Source: Photobacterium iliopiscarium
GTDB lineage: Bacteria; Pseudomonadota; Gammaproteobacteria; Enterobacterales; Vibrionaceae
Assembly (NCBI RefSeq): GCF_003026395.1
Contig: NZ_PYOO01000002.1
Location: 124,001 to 188,000 of the forward strand
Direction of reading: 5' to 3'
Length of the DNA: 64,000 nt
The notes under the pieces are model-generated. The model did no database searches. It was not told the DNA's origin and saw nothing but the letters and a program-made list of their open reading frames with translations. Positions 47,911 through 56,480 of the stretch are shown piece after piece (the first letter of the stretch is position 1; every line of letters begins with the position of its first letter). The position numbers were made by a program, and so were the translations under genes.

Positions 47911-48753
47911 TTATTTTATTTTAAATGTCGCAATAATGTCAGCATTCTTATTTTTAACACTTAGTATATTATTATTAATACTGTAATTAGCAAATTCAGG
48001 TAATGACGCTAAGAACGCTTGCTCTAACTCCATACCTTCCATACACATTTTACGCGTTGACGCAGCCTGACCAACGGTTAGCGTTGTTGCAGTCTGAGCT
48101 TCTAGTGTGCCATGGAAATTATTACAACCCGCAAAACCATTAACACTGTTAGTCGTTGCATCAAACTGAATAAATGCACTATCACCACCAGCACCAGGTT
48201 TCACTGCTTGGCCTGATAATGTCACTAATTGCCATTGTGGCCCAGCAAGTGTGGGTTGATTAGCTTGTGGCGCTACATTTTGAGGTGGCGCAACACGATC
48301 TAATTTAACCTCTAATGGCTGTTTTGCATCAGTTGCAAACGGATCCATCGTTGACGTTGAAGTCATGATCAATTTATCATCAACCTTCACGGTTGCACGT
48401 ACACTATAACGATGGTTTGCTTGCACTTTATTTGCATCATAATTTAGCGTTACAGGATAAGGTGGAGCACCCGCAATATCCATTGATTCAGTGCTCAATG
48501 TTACAGATGGAGCATCGGCAAGCGACACATCTTCAAGAGTAACATTCAATACCGCACCGGGTGGCAACATACGGCGATCTAAATAAATAACACTAACATT
48601 CAAAGGTTTCATATCAGCTTTCTCTGCTTTAACAACAGCAGTAGGTTGCTGAGGTGCCTTAACGGTCGCTTCATTATCATTACATGCTTGTAGCATTAAT
48701 GCTGATAACATTACTGATGTTGCTAATACTACTTTTTTCAATTTGAAAGCCAT
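47911..48753 (-). CDS. Lipoprotein with YbaY-type and META (HslJ-like) domains
   Basis: 280 residues. Lipoprotein signal ending MLQAC with lipidated Cys at 24. Residues about 50-155 resemble the YbaY/YscW family (VSVIYLDRRMLPPGAVLNVT, then YSVRATVKVDDKLIMTST). Residues about 170-280 are a META domain (WQLVTLSGQAV, then GFAGCNNFHGTLE and STRKMCMEGMELEQAFLASL), as in HslJ, which is linked to novobiocin resistance and stress. The two are separate proteins in E. coli, so this is a fusion. Its role is probably envelope-related. It is a single-gene unit. Confidence 0.8.
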   Translation of the reverse strand: MAFKLKKVVLATSVMLSALMLQACNDNEATVKAPQQPTAVVKAEKADMKPLNVSVIYLDRRMLPPGAVLNVTLEDVSLADAPSVTLSTESMDIAGAPPYPVTLNYDANKVQANHRYSVRATVKVDDKLIMTSTSTMDPFATDAKQPLEVKLDRVAPPQNVAPQANQPTLAGPQWQLVTLSGQAVKPGAGGDSAFIQFDATTNSVNGFAGCNNFHGTLEAQTATTLTVGQAASTRKMCMEGMELEQAFLASLPEFANYSINNNILSVKNKNADIIATFKIK

Positions 48754-48961
48754 TATTTTTCCTTAAATTTATGTCTGCTTATTTGAAGAAATTACTCTGC
48801 TTATTTTTAAGTTACTAATCATTAATATAACCACTGTTCATATAATACAAGCGTTGATTAGCAACTAATCTGATTGAATGTTAGCATTTATTTTTCCAAT
48901 AATACAGCATTCAAAATCATGAACAAACAGGTATAAAGCCAACAATTATAATAGACTTATA

Positions 48962-50179
48962 CTATAGACGTTCGCTTGCAACACGATCTAATGATTCATA
49001 AAAACCAAACACATCTTTATGTTGTAAATAGCGACGTAACATATCAAACATAACGGTTGCAATAATCCAACGTCGATTATAATTATTATATTGACGCTTA
49101 AACATTAACTGCTGACACCAACTACCATCAGGTGTTGTCAGCCCTAACATAAACCCATCGCCAGTTAATGAAGGCCCTGTCGTTAGCGTATAAGTTGCGG
49201 GAGCATGTAGATGTAATCGCTGTGCACGTAATGCAATTAAAGTTGATAATTCATTAGCACAAGCATGCTCATCAATATCATCGGCCATCACTTCACTCAC
49301 CGCTAATCGAGCACTCAATGAAGGTACATCTTGAAGCCAATTAATGGCAAAGCCACCAGAGCTTTGTTCTGACAATGCTAGCGTTGCATCATCCGTTAAT
49401 AAGTCCGCAATGGCGTTCAGTAAACCCTCTCCCTCACCCACAATATTATCACCAAGTAGCTCCGTCATTTGCGCCAATAAAGCAGGTACCTGATCCTCAC
49501 TTTGGGGTGCAAATAACTTTATTTCGATAAAGGGTAACGATGAGCGATATCCCAAACTACATGTTTCAGGCACAATTAATGGTTGAAAAAGATCACTAAT
49601 AGCCGATTCAGATAAGCCATAAGTATAAAGACGATGACAAACTTTATTATCCGTGACATTAAACATGGTCTTCAAGCGTGGCAAAATTTGATCATTCACC
49701 ATGACTTTAAATTCACTGGGTACTCCTGGAGTGAAAAATAACCACGCACGATTTAATTGCATCATAAACCCACAAGCAGTACCAACAGGGTTATCAATTA
49801 ACTCAGCGCCTTCGGGTAACATCGCTTGTTTAAGATTAGCCGCAGGCATCTCTCGTCCCACTTGCTTATATTTAGCTGTCATTTCATCGACCCAAGCATC
49901 TGATTGCTCAAGCCCAACATTAGCCGCCATTGCAGCAGACGCTGCGGTAAGATCATCAGATGTTGGTCCTAAGCCACCATTCACAATCACAATATCAGCA
50001 CTTAAACTGCACATTTCTATTTCTTTTGCGAGTGCTTCATAATTATCACCAACAGTGACTCGACGCGTCATTGCAAAGCCTTGTTCAAAAAACTGCGCCG
50101 ATAACCATGCTGCATTAGTATCGGTAATATCGCCATACAGCACTTCTTCGCCCGTACTGATCATCACTACATTGAGCAT
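48962..50179 (-). CDS. yfaY: CinA-like protein YfaY
   Basis: 405 residues (E. coli YfaY 400). N-terminal molybdopterin-binding-like domain (MISTGEEVLYGDITDTNAAW, VNGGLGPTSDDLTAASAAMA, NPVGTACGFMM, FFTPGVPSEFKVMV), as in CinA/COG1058 pyrophosphatases. The C-terminal half corresponds to the NMN amidohydrolase (PncC) domain but is poorly conserved, so deamidase activity is doubtful. Divergent from tyrP over 421 bases. Confidence 0.88.
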   Translation of the reverse strand: MLNVVMISTGEEVLYGDITDTNAAWLSAQFFEQGFAMTRRVTVGDNYEALAKEIEMCSLSADIVIVNGGLGPTSDDLTAASAAMAANVGLEQSDAWVDEMTAKYKQVGREMPAANLKQAMLPEGAELIDNPVGTACGFMMQLNRAWLFFTPGVPSEFKVMVNDQILPRLKTMFNVTDNKVCHRLYTYGLSESAISDLFQPLIVPETCSLGYRSSLPFIEIKLFAPQSEDQVPALLAQMTELLGDNIVGEGEGLLNAIADLLTDDATLALSEQSSGGFAINWLQDVPSLSARLAVSEVMADDIDEHACANELSTLIALRAQRLHLHAPATYTLTTGPSLTGDGFMLGLTTPDGSWCQQLMFKRQYNNYNRRWIIATVMFDMLRRYLQHKDVFGFYESLDRVASERL

Positions 50180-50297
50180 GGTTGTATTTCCTATAATAAT
50201 TATAAATTTAAGACAGTTTATGCCGAACCTTGCATCATGGATAGAATATTATGCATCATCATTATTATTGATTTATTTTTTATTACCCACTTATGAC

Positions 50298-50355
50298 TGT
50301 AAAGATTAATTTACACAATAAAGATAAGTTGACAGCTACAACCTCTATCGATAAT
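50298..50355 (+). promoter_or_regulatory. Perfect TyrR box and tyrP promoter
   Basis: TGTAAA-N6-TTTACA at 50298-50315 matches the TyrR box at all twelve positions. A perfect -35 TTGACA follows at 50329-50334. GATAAT at 50350-50355 (15-base spacer) or TAATGT at 50352-50357 (17-base spacer) would be the -10. The box ends 13 bases upstream of the -35, a position used for TyrR activation in E. coli. The predicted start is near 50362, leaving a leader of about 240 bases before tyrP. Confidence 0.65.
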
Positions 50356-50410
50356 GTAGCCGTTAACAACTAATTACCGTTAATTAGTGATTATTTCTAG
50401 CTTAGAGAGA

Positions 50411-50452
50411 ATGAACGTGCCAATTATTTATCCTAATACTGCCTATCGATAG
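50411..50452 (+). CDS. Possible tyrP leader peptide
   Basis: Thirteen-codon frame in the tyrP leader (MNVPIIYPNTAYR, then TAG) with two Tyr codons. The purine-rich sequence before it (TTAGAGAGA) is too close for an ideal ribosome-binding site. The stop codon runs into a GCCAC-A-GTGGC palindrome (50452-50462). Speculative: a Tyr-sensing leader peptide would fit a tyrosine permease, but no complete attenuator was demonstrated. Confidence 0.25.
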   Translation: MNVPIIYPNTAYR

Positions 50453-50472
50453 CCACAGTGGCTAAATCTAGG

Positions 50473-50490
50473 TGTAAACATTTTAAAACA
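50473..50490. promoter_or_regulatory. Weak TyrR box in the tyrP leader
   Basis: TGTAAA-N6-AAAACA keeps one perfect half site and the invariant G-N14-C pair. It lies 175 bases downstream of the perfect box. It could be a second, cooperative or looping site. Confidence 0.35.
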
Positions 50491-50530
50491 CTTCATCTCG
50501 ATTATGCCATTGTGGCCTGCTTTATATATA

Positions 50531-50594
50531 GGGAGCGACCACAGGTATATGCATACCCCTCCCCTAGTTAAGTTTTTATCCTTCAGGGAGCGAC
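50531..50594 (+). other. Duplicated GGGAGCGAC with competing CTCCC in the tyrP leader
   Basis: AGGGAGCGAC occurs at 50530-50539 and again at 50585-50594, the second copy carrying the tyrP ribosome-binding site. A CTCCC at 50559-50563 can pair with either GGGAG; the upstream pairing encloses a GGTAT/ATACC hairpin (50544-50557). This could be an RNA switch that frees or hides the ribosome-binding site; inference from base pairing only. Confidence 0.35.
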
Positions 50595-50600
50595 ATAATC

Positions 50601-51815
50601 ATGTCTTTAAATAAAACATTCGGCAGTATGCTGATCATTGCGGGCACAACTATAGGTGCTGGAATGCTAGCCCTTCCTCTCGCATCAGCAGGGTTAGGAT
50701 TTACAACCGCAACAACTATCATGATCGGTATTTGGGCATTAATGACTTACACTGCATTATTAATGCTAGAAGTTCACCAACATGCAGATCCTTCTGCGAC
50801 ATTAAATACGTTAGCGCACCAATTATTAGGCCGTAAGGGTCAAACCATCGCAACATTGGCTATGTTCTTTTTATTCTACGCATTATGCGCGGCCTACATT
50901 GCAGGTGGTGGTAGCCAGTTAAGTGAAAAATTATCAAGCTGGACAGGTACATCAATTGCCCCTCAGATTGGCGCCATCATTTTCACGGTCGCGATTGCAA
51001 GTGTCGTATCTATTGGCACACACAGTGTCGATATGGTTAACCGTATCCTTTTCACTGCAAAAGTCATCGCACTGGCGATAATGCTCGGATTATTACTGCC
51101 ACATGTTCAAGGACAGCATCTGGTTGAAATGCCAATAGAAAAAGGCTTAATTTTATCCGCCTTACCCGTTGTTTTTACATCTTTTGGCTTTCATGGCAGC
51201 ATTCCTTCAATTGTCCGTTACATTGGCATTGATATCAAAGCGCTGAAAAAAATCATGATTTTTGGCTCGGCATTGCCATTAATGGTGTACATTTTATGGC
51301 AATTGGCTAGCCAAGGCATTATGGGTCAACCTCAATTAATGGCTAACAGTACGCTTGGGGCATTCATTGGTAGTTTAAGCCAATTACTCCATAATCCGAT
51401 GGTAGGCCAATCAGTCTCTATCTTTGCCGATCTTGCATTAGCAACATCATTCCTTGGCGTGAGCTTAGGGCTATTTGATTTTCTGGCTGATACCCTTAAT
51501 CGTGGTAATCACTTTGCGGGTCGCGGACAAACGGCGCTAATTACATTTTTGCCACCACTTGCATTTGCTGTGTTCTACCCACAAGGGTTTATCATGGCAT
51601 TAGGTTACGCTGCCATTTCATTGGTTATTTTGGCCATATTCTTACCCGTTGCGATGGTTAGCGCACAACGTAAAGCACAACAAGCTAAAAATCACCCATC
51701 AGGCTATGTTGTAAAAGGTGGCTCACTCTCTTTAGCTATTGTAACGATCATCGGTATTATTATTATTACCGCTCAGTTATTACAAATGATTGGAATAATA
51801 CCTGCGGTAGGTTAA
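50601..51815 (+). CDS. tyrP: Tyrosine-specific permease, TyrP type
   Basis: 404 residues (E. coli TyrP 403), eleven membrane segments, proton symporter of the HAAAP family. AGTTIGAGMLALPLASAGLG, PVVFTSFGFHGSIPSIVRYI, DLALATSFLGVSLGLFDFLA and ITFLPPLAFAVFYPQGFIMA match TyrP. The ATG follows AGGGAG. A TyrR box and promoter lie upstream, and tyrR itself is in the window, so regulation by TyrR is likely. Confidence 0.92.
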   Translation: MSLNKTFGSMLIIAGTTIGAGMLALPLASAGLGFTTATTIMIGIWALMTYTALLMLEVHQHADPSATLNTLAHQLLGRKGQTIATLAMFFLFYALCAAYIAGGGSQLSEKLSSWTGTSIAPQIGAIIFTVAIASVVSIGTHSVDMVNRILFTAKVIALAIMLGLLLPHVQGQHLVEMPIEKGLILSALPVVFTSFGFHGSIPSIVRYIGIDIKALKKIMIFGSALPLMVYILWQLASQGIMGQPQLMANSTLGAFIGSLSQLLHNPMVGQSVSIFADLALATSFLGVSLGLFDFLADTLNRGNHFAGRGQTALITFLPPLAFAVFYPQGFIMALGYAAISLVILAIFLPVAMVSAQRKAQQAKNHPSGYVVKGGSLSLAIVTIIGIIIITAQLLQMIGIIPAVG

Positions 51816-51853
51816 TTATATTGTTTGATTACCACTATTTAACAGTAATCATT

Positions 51854-52109
51854 AAATAGTCTCCTATACTTTAATATATTGAAGTATAGGAGCAACATCA
51901 TATTTAATAATATAATCTAATTTCAAGAATGCCTCTCTACACGCGAATTTATACTGGGCAAAAAAACGATATAAAGAACGTTTATTTAATCTACGTTAAA
52001 AAAGGATAAAACGCGCTATCAATATGATAGCTACATTTCATGGGTAGATACAATGACTGTTAAAAACTCGATTAAAGAGCAACATATTCAATTCGCTGAT
52101 TAAATGCGG
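51854..52109 (+). repeat. Direct repeat R1 (diverged, flanking the flavoreductase module)
   Basis: Resembles R2 (56481-56755) in the same orientation. Shared landmarks in order: the palindrome CTCCTATACTT / AAGTATAGGAG (51861-51871 / 51882-51892), a block of the form GCGCTATCAATATGA, TTTCATGG, GTTAAAAACTCGATTAAAG and CTGATTAAATGCGG. R1 has an extra stretch of about 70 bases after the palindrome and lacks about 85 bases of the coding remnant found in R2. It holds no intact gene and fills most of the 369-base gap after tyrP. Confidence 0.6.
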
Positions 52110-52184
52110 TGCACAATTACCATCGATACCAAAGAAGTTATTAACATTGACTGAGTCACAATGATAATCAAGTAAAACTAAACA

Positions 52185-53147
52185 TTATTTATATTTAACA
52201 ACGCGACCATTATCAGTGAGTCCATTCGTTATAAATACTTTACCTTGATTTGAGATCAATACAGCTTCAATATCAACCTGATGATTAAGGTAAAAGAGAG
52301 CATCATCTATAGAGGGTAAAAAGCCTGCGGTACTCCATATTTCACCATCAACAGACAGCTTTGAAATAATCGTCACGCTCGCGATATTGCTTGAGATAGG
52401 CCTCCCTTTTTGCCCATCAAGAAGGTGATGGTATCGCTGACCATTGTATTCAAAATATCGTTCATTAATGCCAGACGTTACCATTGAATAATCTCGTAAA
52501 GGTACAACTCGACAGATATCGCCACACGAAGTAGCCAGCGGGTTTTGAATACCAACATTCCATGTTTGAGAGATATTCTCAGGCGAATAACCAATAGTCA
52601 GTACATTACCACCAAGATTAATAAAGCCGTGCTCGACCCCGTTAGCAGTAAGAAAATCTTTTATCCGATCAGCAAAATACCCCTTGGCGATAGCACCTAA
52701 ATCTATCTGCATGCCAACTTGAGAAAGGTATACCGACTGATAGTCATCATCTAGGATAATTTTTGACGGATCAACAAGTTGTAATTTTTCCGCAAGCTCC
52801 GCATCAGTGGGAAACTTGGCATCTTTAAAACCGATATGCCATGCTTTTACCAGTGGCCCAATCGCCACATTAAACGGATTTAGAGGATCGACACTGATCG
52901 ATTTTGATTTCTTAATCAGCGCATAAAGATCCGGCTTTACACGGACAGGTCGAATGCCTGCGTGGTTGTTGACACGCATAAGTTCAGATTGCGCCTGATT
53001 AACCGTAAAACGTTGAGTAAACTCTTGAAGTTGCAGATAACATTCTTTGATCAAATCTTCACCACGGTCATGATAAACCACAAGATCAATAAAAGTTCCC
53101 ATCATAGGAAAACGCGTTTTAAAACAGTGCATTAAATCTATACTCAT
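52185..53147 (-). CDS. apbE: FAD:protein FMN transferase (ApbE family)
   Basis: 320 residues from the ATG at 53147; a longer frame to 53189 would run through a hairpin and is unlikely. ApbE transfers FMN from FAD to a Thr/Ser in an SGAT motif of a partner. Seen: MMGTFIDLVVYHDRGEDLIK, VNQAQSELMRVNNHAGI, NPFNVAIGPLVKAWHIGFKD, QIDLGAIAKGYFADRI, FINLGGNVLTIG, and the C-terminal HHLLDGQKGRPISSNIASVT. No signal peptide or lipobox is evident, so it probably acts in the cytoplasm. It directly follows the reductase that carries the acceptor SGAT, its likely substrate. Confidence 0.9.
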   Translation of the reverse strand: MSIDLMHCFKTRFPMMGTFIDLVVYHDRGEDLIKECYLQLQEFTQRFTVNQAQSELMRVNNHAGIRPVRVKPDLYALIKKSKSISVDPLNPFNVAIGPLVKAWHIGFKDAKFPTDAELAEKLQLVDPSKIILDDDYQSVYLSQVGMQIDLGAIAKGYFADRIKDFLTANGVEHGFINLGGNVLTIGYSPENISQTWNVGIQNPLATSCGDICRVVPLRDYSMVTSGINERYFEYNGQRYHHLLDGQKGRPISSNIASVTIISKLSVDGEIWSTAGFLPSIDDALFYLNHQVDIEAVLISNQGKVFITNGLTDNGRVVKYK

Positions 53148-53156
53148 CGAACAGTA

Positions 53157-53182
53157 AAAAGGGAAGCACATGCTTCCCTTTT
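53157..53182 (-). terminator. Terminator-like hairpin between the reductase and apbE
   Basis: Twelve-base stem AAAAGGGAAGCA / TGCTTCCCTTTT, followed on the minus strand by T5. It begins seven bases after the reductase stop and ends ten bases before the apbE start. It probably reduces apbE expression relative to the reductase. Confidence 0.7.
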
Positions 53183-53188
53183 GTCTCA

Positions 53189-56100
53189 TTAAACGCGGTT
53201 AGATACGCTATCACCGGCTATACGGCCATACGTGAAGATATCTATCAACGCATTACCACCTAAACGGTTACCAGCATGAATACCACCTGTTACTTCACCC
53301 GCGGCATATAGCCCAGAAATTGGTGCCCCAGTTTTATCCAATACACACGCTTTAGTATTGATCTTCAAGCCACCCATCGTGTGGTGAACCGATGGCTTAC
53401 GTGGTGTTGCATAGAACGGTGCTTTTTCCACTTTTAAGCCAAGTGCGCCTTTGTGGAATTCAGGATCACGCCCTTCATCAACGTAGCTGTTATAACGGCG
53501 AATCGTTTCTGTTAACGCTTCTGTTGGTACATTAATTTTCTGAGCTAATTCTTCAATTGAATCCGCTTTAATAATAATACCTTCTTCGATCTCACGCTCA
53601 ATAGTTTCATCTGTGGTGTTAGCCGCCGTTTTACGGATAGCTTCATCAGCAATCATGTAAACCACACCACCATTGTCAAAGAATGAGCGAGAAAGCACAT
53701 CTCGACTTTCACATTCATCGACAAAACGCTTGCCTTGATTGTTAACAAAGACAAAGTTTTCAGGTGGAACAATAAGACCCGTTAATAACGCACCAGATTT
53801 AGGATCACCAATCGGCATTAACTGAACATATTCCATGCCCACTAAATCGGCACCTACTTTTTCACCGATTTCAATACCATCACCAATAAGTGCAGGTGAG
53901 TTGGTTGTTTTAATATCATCGGCAATCTCGTTCCAGTAGTTGTTGTATTTTTGCAGCATTTTCGTGTTTGCACCAAAACCACCAGAAGCCAGTACAACAC
54001 CACAATTAGTGGTCAAAATATATTTTGTACCGTTTGCATGAGTTGCTTTAATACCAACAACTTTTCCATCATCAACAATCAATTCTTCAGCTCGCACATC
54101 CGTAATGATATGTCCACCTTGGGCAATCACTTGCTTTTGCAGTTTTTCGACAAACTCAACACCTTTAGGACGATTCGGTTTGTGCGCACGGCGCCATAAA
54201 GCACCAACAGCGATATCCACCATGCCACGGTTAAAGTCGATGCCTTTTTCAGTTAACCAATCAATCGATTCCATCGCACGACTTGTTAACGTCTGTACCA
54301 AATCGTATTGACCGTGAATTAGCTCACCATTAAGGTTAGTGCGTTTACCACCTAGGTATGTCTGAATTAGGTGCAGTTCAACTGAATCAAACAGGTAATT
54401 TTTCCCACTTTCAGTATCAAGGAAATAGTTTGCCAATTGATCTTTCAGTGTACGGAAATCGGCAAGATATTCTTCTGCAATGTCTGACTCAGGTGTAGCG
54501 GCAATCGCTTTAAGGTAATCCACTTCACCAGCAATCGCAGGGAAATCTTTTACCCACTTAGGCTCTGCTGCATTCACCCAACCGCCTGTACGTACAGTGT
54601 TACCACCAACAGCAGGGTATTTTTCAAGCAAAATAACAGATTTGCCATTATCCAAAGCGGTAAGCGCTGCACTTAAACCTGCGCCACCGCCACCAACAAC
54701 AACAACATCGACAGTTTTTTCGATAACTTCTGTTGACCATTCAACCGCTTCACGTGCTTTACAACGAAGCGCTTCAGAGTTACCACCCGCTAAATCAACA
54801 GCCTCTGATACACCATCAATCACAGCTTGGCTACTGACTGTCGCCCCAGAAATCACATCAATATTTAGAGTTTGACCATCCATAATTTGTTGAGGAATAC
54901 GCTCAAACGCAGGATTTGCAATTCCGTCTGACTCTTTTGAAGAATCAACGATAATATCGAGGATCTTGTCGTCTGAGAACGTCACTGTTACCGGTAGTTT
55001 GCCATTGTGCCCGTAGCCATAAGCGATGTACTCACCAGGCTCAAAGCTGATCTCAACATTTTGTAATTCTTTAATACGCTGGTGCTTTAATGCCTCAGCC
55101 TTACTATCAACAATCATGTAATCCATGATCTCCCAAAGCGGTGTTGGGATCTTTAGTTGATGTTGTTGCTCGATATCAGCGAATTCGGCACATTCTTCAC
55201 CATTAATTGCTTTTGTCGCCCATGTTGGCTCAACAAGGAAACCTTTACCCACACTCACCATGTCGTAGCCTTGCGCTAACGCTTGATTAGCATCAGAACG
55301 CTGAGCGATACCACCAACACCTATTACAGGTATTTTGGCAACATTTTCAGACTCAAGCGCATGGTATTTACGAATAAGTAGTTCTTTATCTTCAGGGGTT
55401 ACAATCGAATTGCGAGCATAATTCCCCATAGAAAAATGAAAATAATCAAGACCACTCATCGCCAACTTATCAAGCAAGTACATGGTATCTTCGAAACGAA
55501 TACCAGGCTCTTCGATTTCTTCAGGAGAAAAACGGTAACCAATAATAAAGTCGGTTAACTGATGTTGTGCCACGGCTTTCTTCGCTTCATTTAATACAGC
55601 AAGAGGAAATGCAGTCCGCTTTTCAATATCACCGCCCCATTTATCATTTCGACGGTTTGAGTGCGGAGAGAAGAACTGTTGAATAATGTATGTATTAGCG
55701 CCATGGATCTCAACCCCATCAAAACCCGCAACGATTGCACGATTAACAGCATTACCAAAAGCATCAATCATGAAACCAATTTGTTCTTTTGTCATCTCAA
55801 GAGGTGTTTCTGCATTGTCACGAAGTGCAGCAACAGGGCTAGCTGAAATAGGCTGATGGCCGCCATTGTATTCACCATTTGCCATGCGTCCTGCATGGTA
55901 TATTTGAAGAATAGCCTTTGAACCTTTCTCTTTAATTGCCGACGCTAACTTCTTAAGCCCTGAAATCTTACTATCGGTATTAATGCCCAATGCACCGGGG
56001 AAAGCCCTTCCATAATTTTCAACAAACGCACTTTCAACAATGACTGCGCCAGCATCACCTGAACGAGCAGCATAATAGTTGATCATTTCTTGCGTAACAC

Positions 56101-56206
56101 CACCATCAAAAAAAGCAGATTGAATAGTCATGGGTGCCATTACAATGCGATTTTTAAGTTTAGCTTGTGATAAGCCTAATTGAATTTCATCTGTTAAATT
56201 ATTCAC
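53189..56206 (-). CDS. NADH-dependent flavinylated reductase (fumarate/acrylate reductase type)
   Basis: About 1005 residues in three modules. Residues 1-360: OYE-like NADH:flavin oxidoreductase (IVMAPMTIQSAFFDGG, GFDGVEIHGANTYIIQQFFS). About 395-475: FMN_bind domain with flavinylation motif DVISGATVSS. About 495-1005: FAD-binding fumarate-reductase-like domain (VVVVGGGGAGLSAALTALDN; GKRFVDE; SVHHTMGGLKI; AGNRLGGNALID). It is the architecture of soluble NADH:fumarate and NADH:acrylate reductases of Klebsiella and Vibrio, which transfer electrons to an organic acceptor during anaerobic growth. The acceptor here is not determined. Start codon is uncertain: GTG at 56206 (GGA upstream) or TTG at 56221. 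Confidence 0.88.
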   Translation of the reverse strand: MNNLTDEIQLGLSQAKLKNRIVMAPMTIQSAFFDGGVTQEMINYYAARSGDAGAVIVESAFVENYGRAFPGALGINTDSKISGLKKLASAIKEKGSKAILQIYHAGRMANGEYNGGHQPISASPVAALRDNAETPLEMTKEQIGFMIDAFGNAVNRAIVAGFDGVEIHGANTYIIQQFFSPHSNRRNDKWGGDIEKRTAFPLAVLNEAKKAVAQHQLTDFIIGYRFSPEEIEEPGIRFEDTMYLLDKLAMSGLDYFHFSMGNYARNSIVTPEDKELLIRKYHALESENVAKIPVIGVGGIAQRSDANQALAQGYDMVSVGKGFLVEPTWATKAINGEECAEFADIEQQHQLKIPTPLWEIMDYMIVDSKAEALKHQRIKELQNVEISFEPGEYIAYGYGHNGKLPVTVTFSDDKILDIIVDSSKESDGIANPAFERIPQQIMDGQTLNIDVISGATVSSQAVIDGVSEAVDLAGGNSEALRCKAREAVEWSTEVIEKTVDVVVVGGGGAGLSAALTALDNGKSVILLEKYPAVGGNTVRTGGWVNAAEPKWVKDFPAIAGEVDYLKAIAATPESDIAEEYLADFRTLKDQLANYFLDTESGKNYLFDSVELHLIQTYLGGKRTNLNGELIHGQYDLVQTLTSRAMESIDWLTEKGIDFNRGMVDIAVGALWRRAHKPNRPKGVEFVEKLQKQVIAQGGHIITDVRAEELIVDDGKVVGIKATHANGTKYILTTNCGVVLASGGFGANTKMLQKYNNYWNEIADDIKTTNSPALIGDGIEIGEKVGADLVGMEYVQLMPIGDPKSGALLTGLIVPPENFVFVNNQGKRFVDECESRDVLSRSFFDNGGVVYMIADEAIRKTAANTTDETIEREIEEGIIIKADSIEELAQKINVPTEALTETIRRYNSYVDEGRDPEFHKGALGLKVEKAPFYATPRKPSVHHTMGGLKINTKACVLDKTGAPISGLYAAGEVTGGIHAGNRLGGNALIDIFTYGRIAGDSVSNRV

Positions 56207-56240
56207 TGATTCATATTCCAATATAAATTAATACTTATAT

Positions 56241-56280
56241 AAAAAATCACTAAATATACAAATGGCTTTAAGTGATTTTT
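56241..56280 (-). terminator. Terminator-like attenuator in the reductase leader
   Basis: Minus-strand hairpin AAAAATCACT (56280-56271) with AGTGATTTTT (56251-56242), followed by T-rich sequence, ending about 35 bases before the reductase start. The next gene upstream is transcribed the other way, so it can only act on the reductase's own leader. This suggests regulated attenuation. Confidence 0.5.
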
Positions 56281-56480
56281 GAAATAAGAATTGAAGCAAT
56301 TAAGTAACAATGAATAAAATTACTACAAGGGCGGCTTATAGTAAAATGATACATCTGCATTTAATTTATGCACAATACTCATAAACCCATTAATATTTAT
56401 TATTTTAATTCAACATTAACAATTAAATAAAAACAAGGCAACACAAGCCCGCTTATTGGCATTATTTAACAACCATATTT

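Noticed and set aside
56222..56480. FNR box upstream of the reductase gene
   Set aside because: No TTGAT-N4-ATCAA sequence seen, although anaerobic regulation would be expected.
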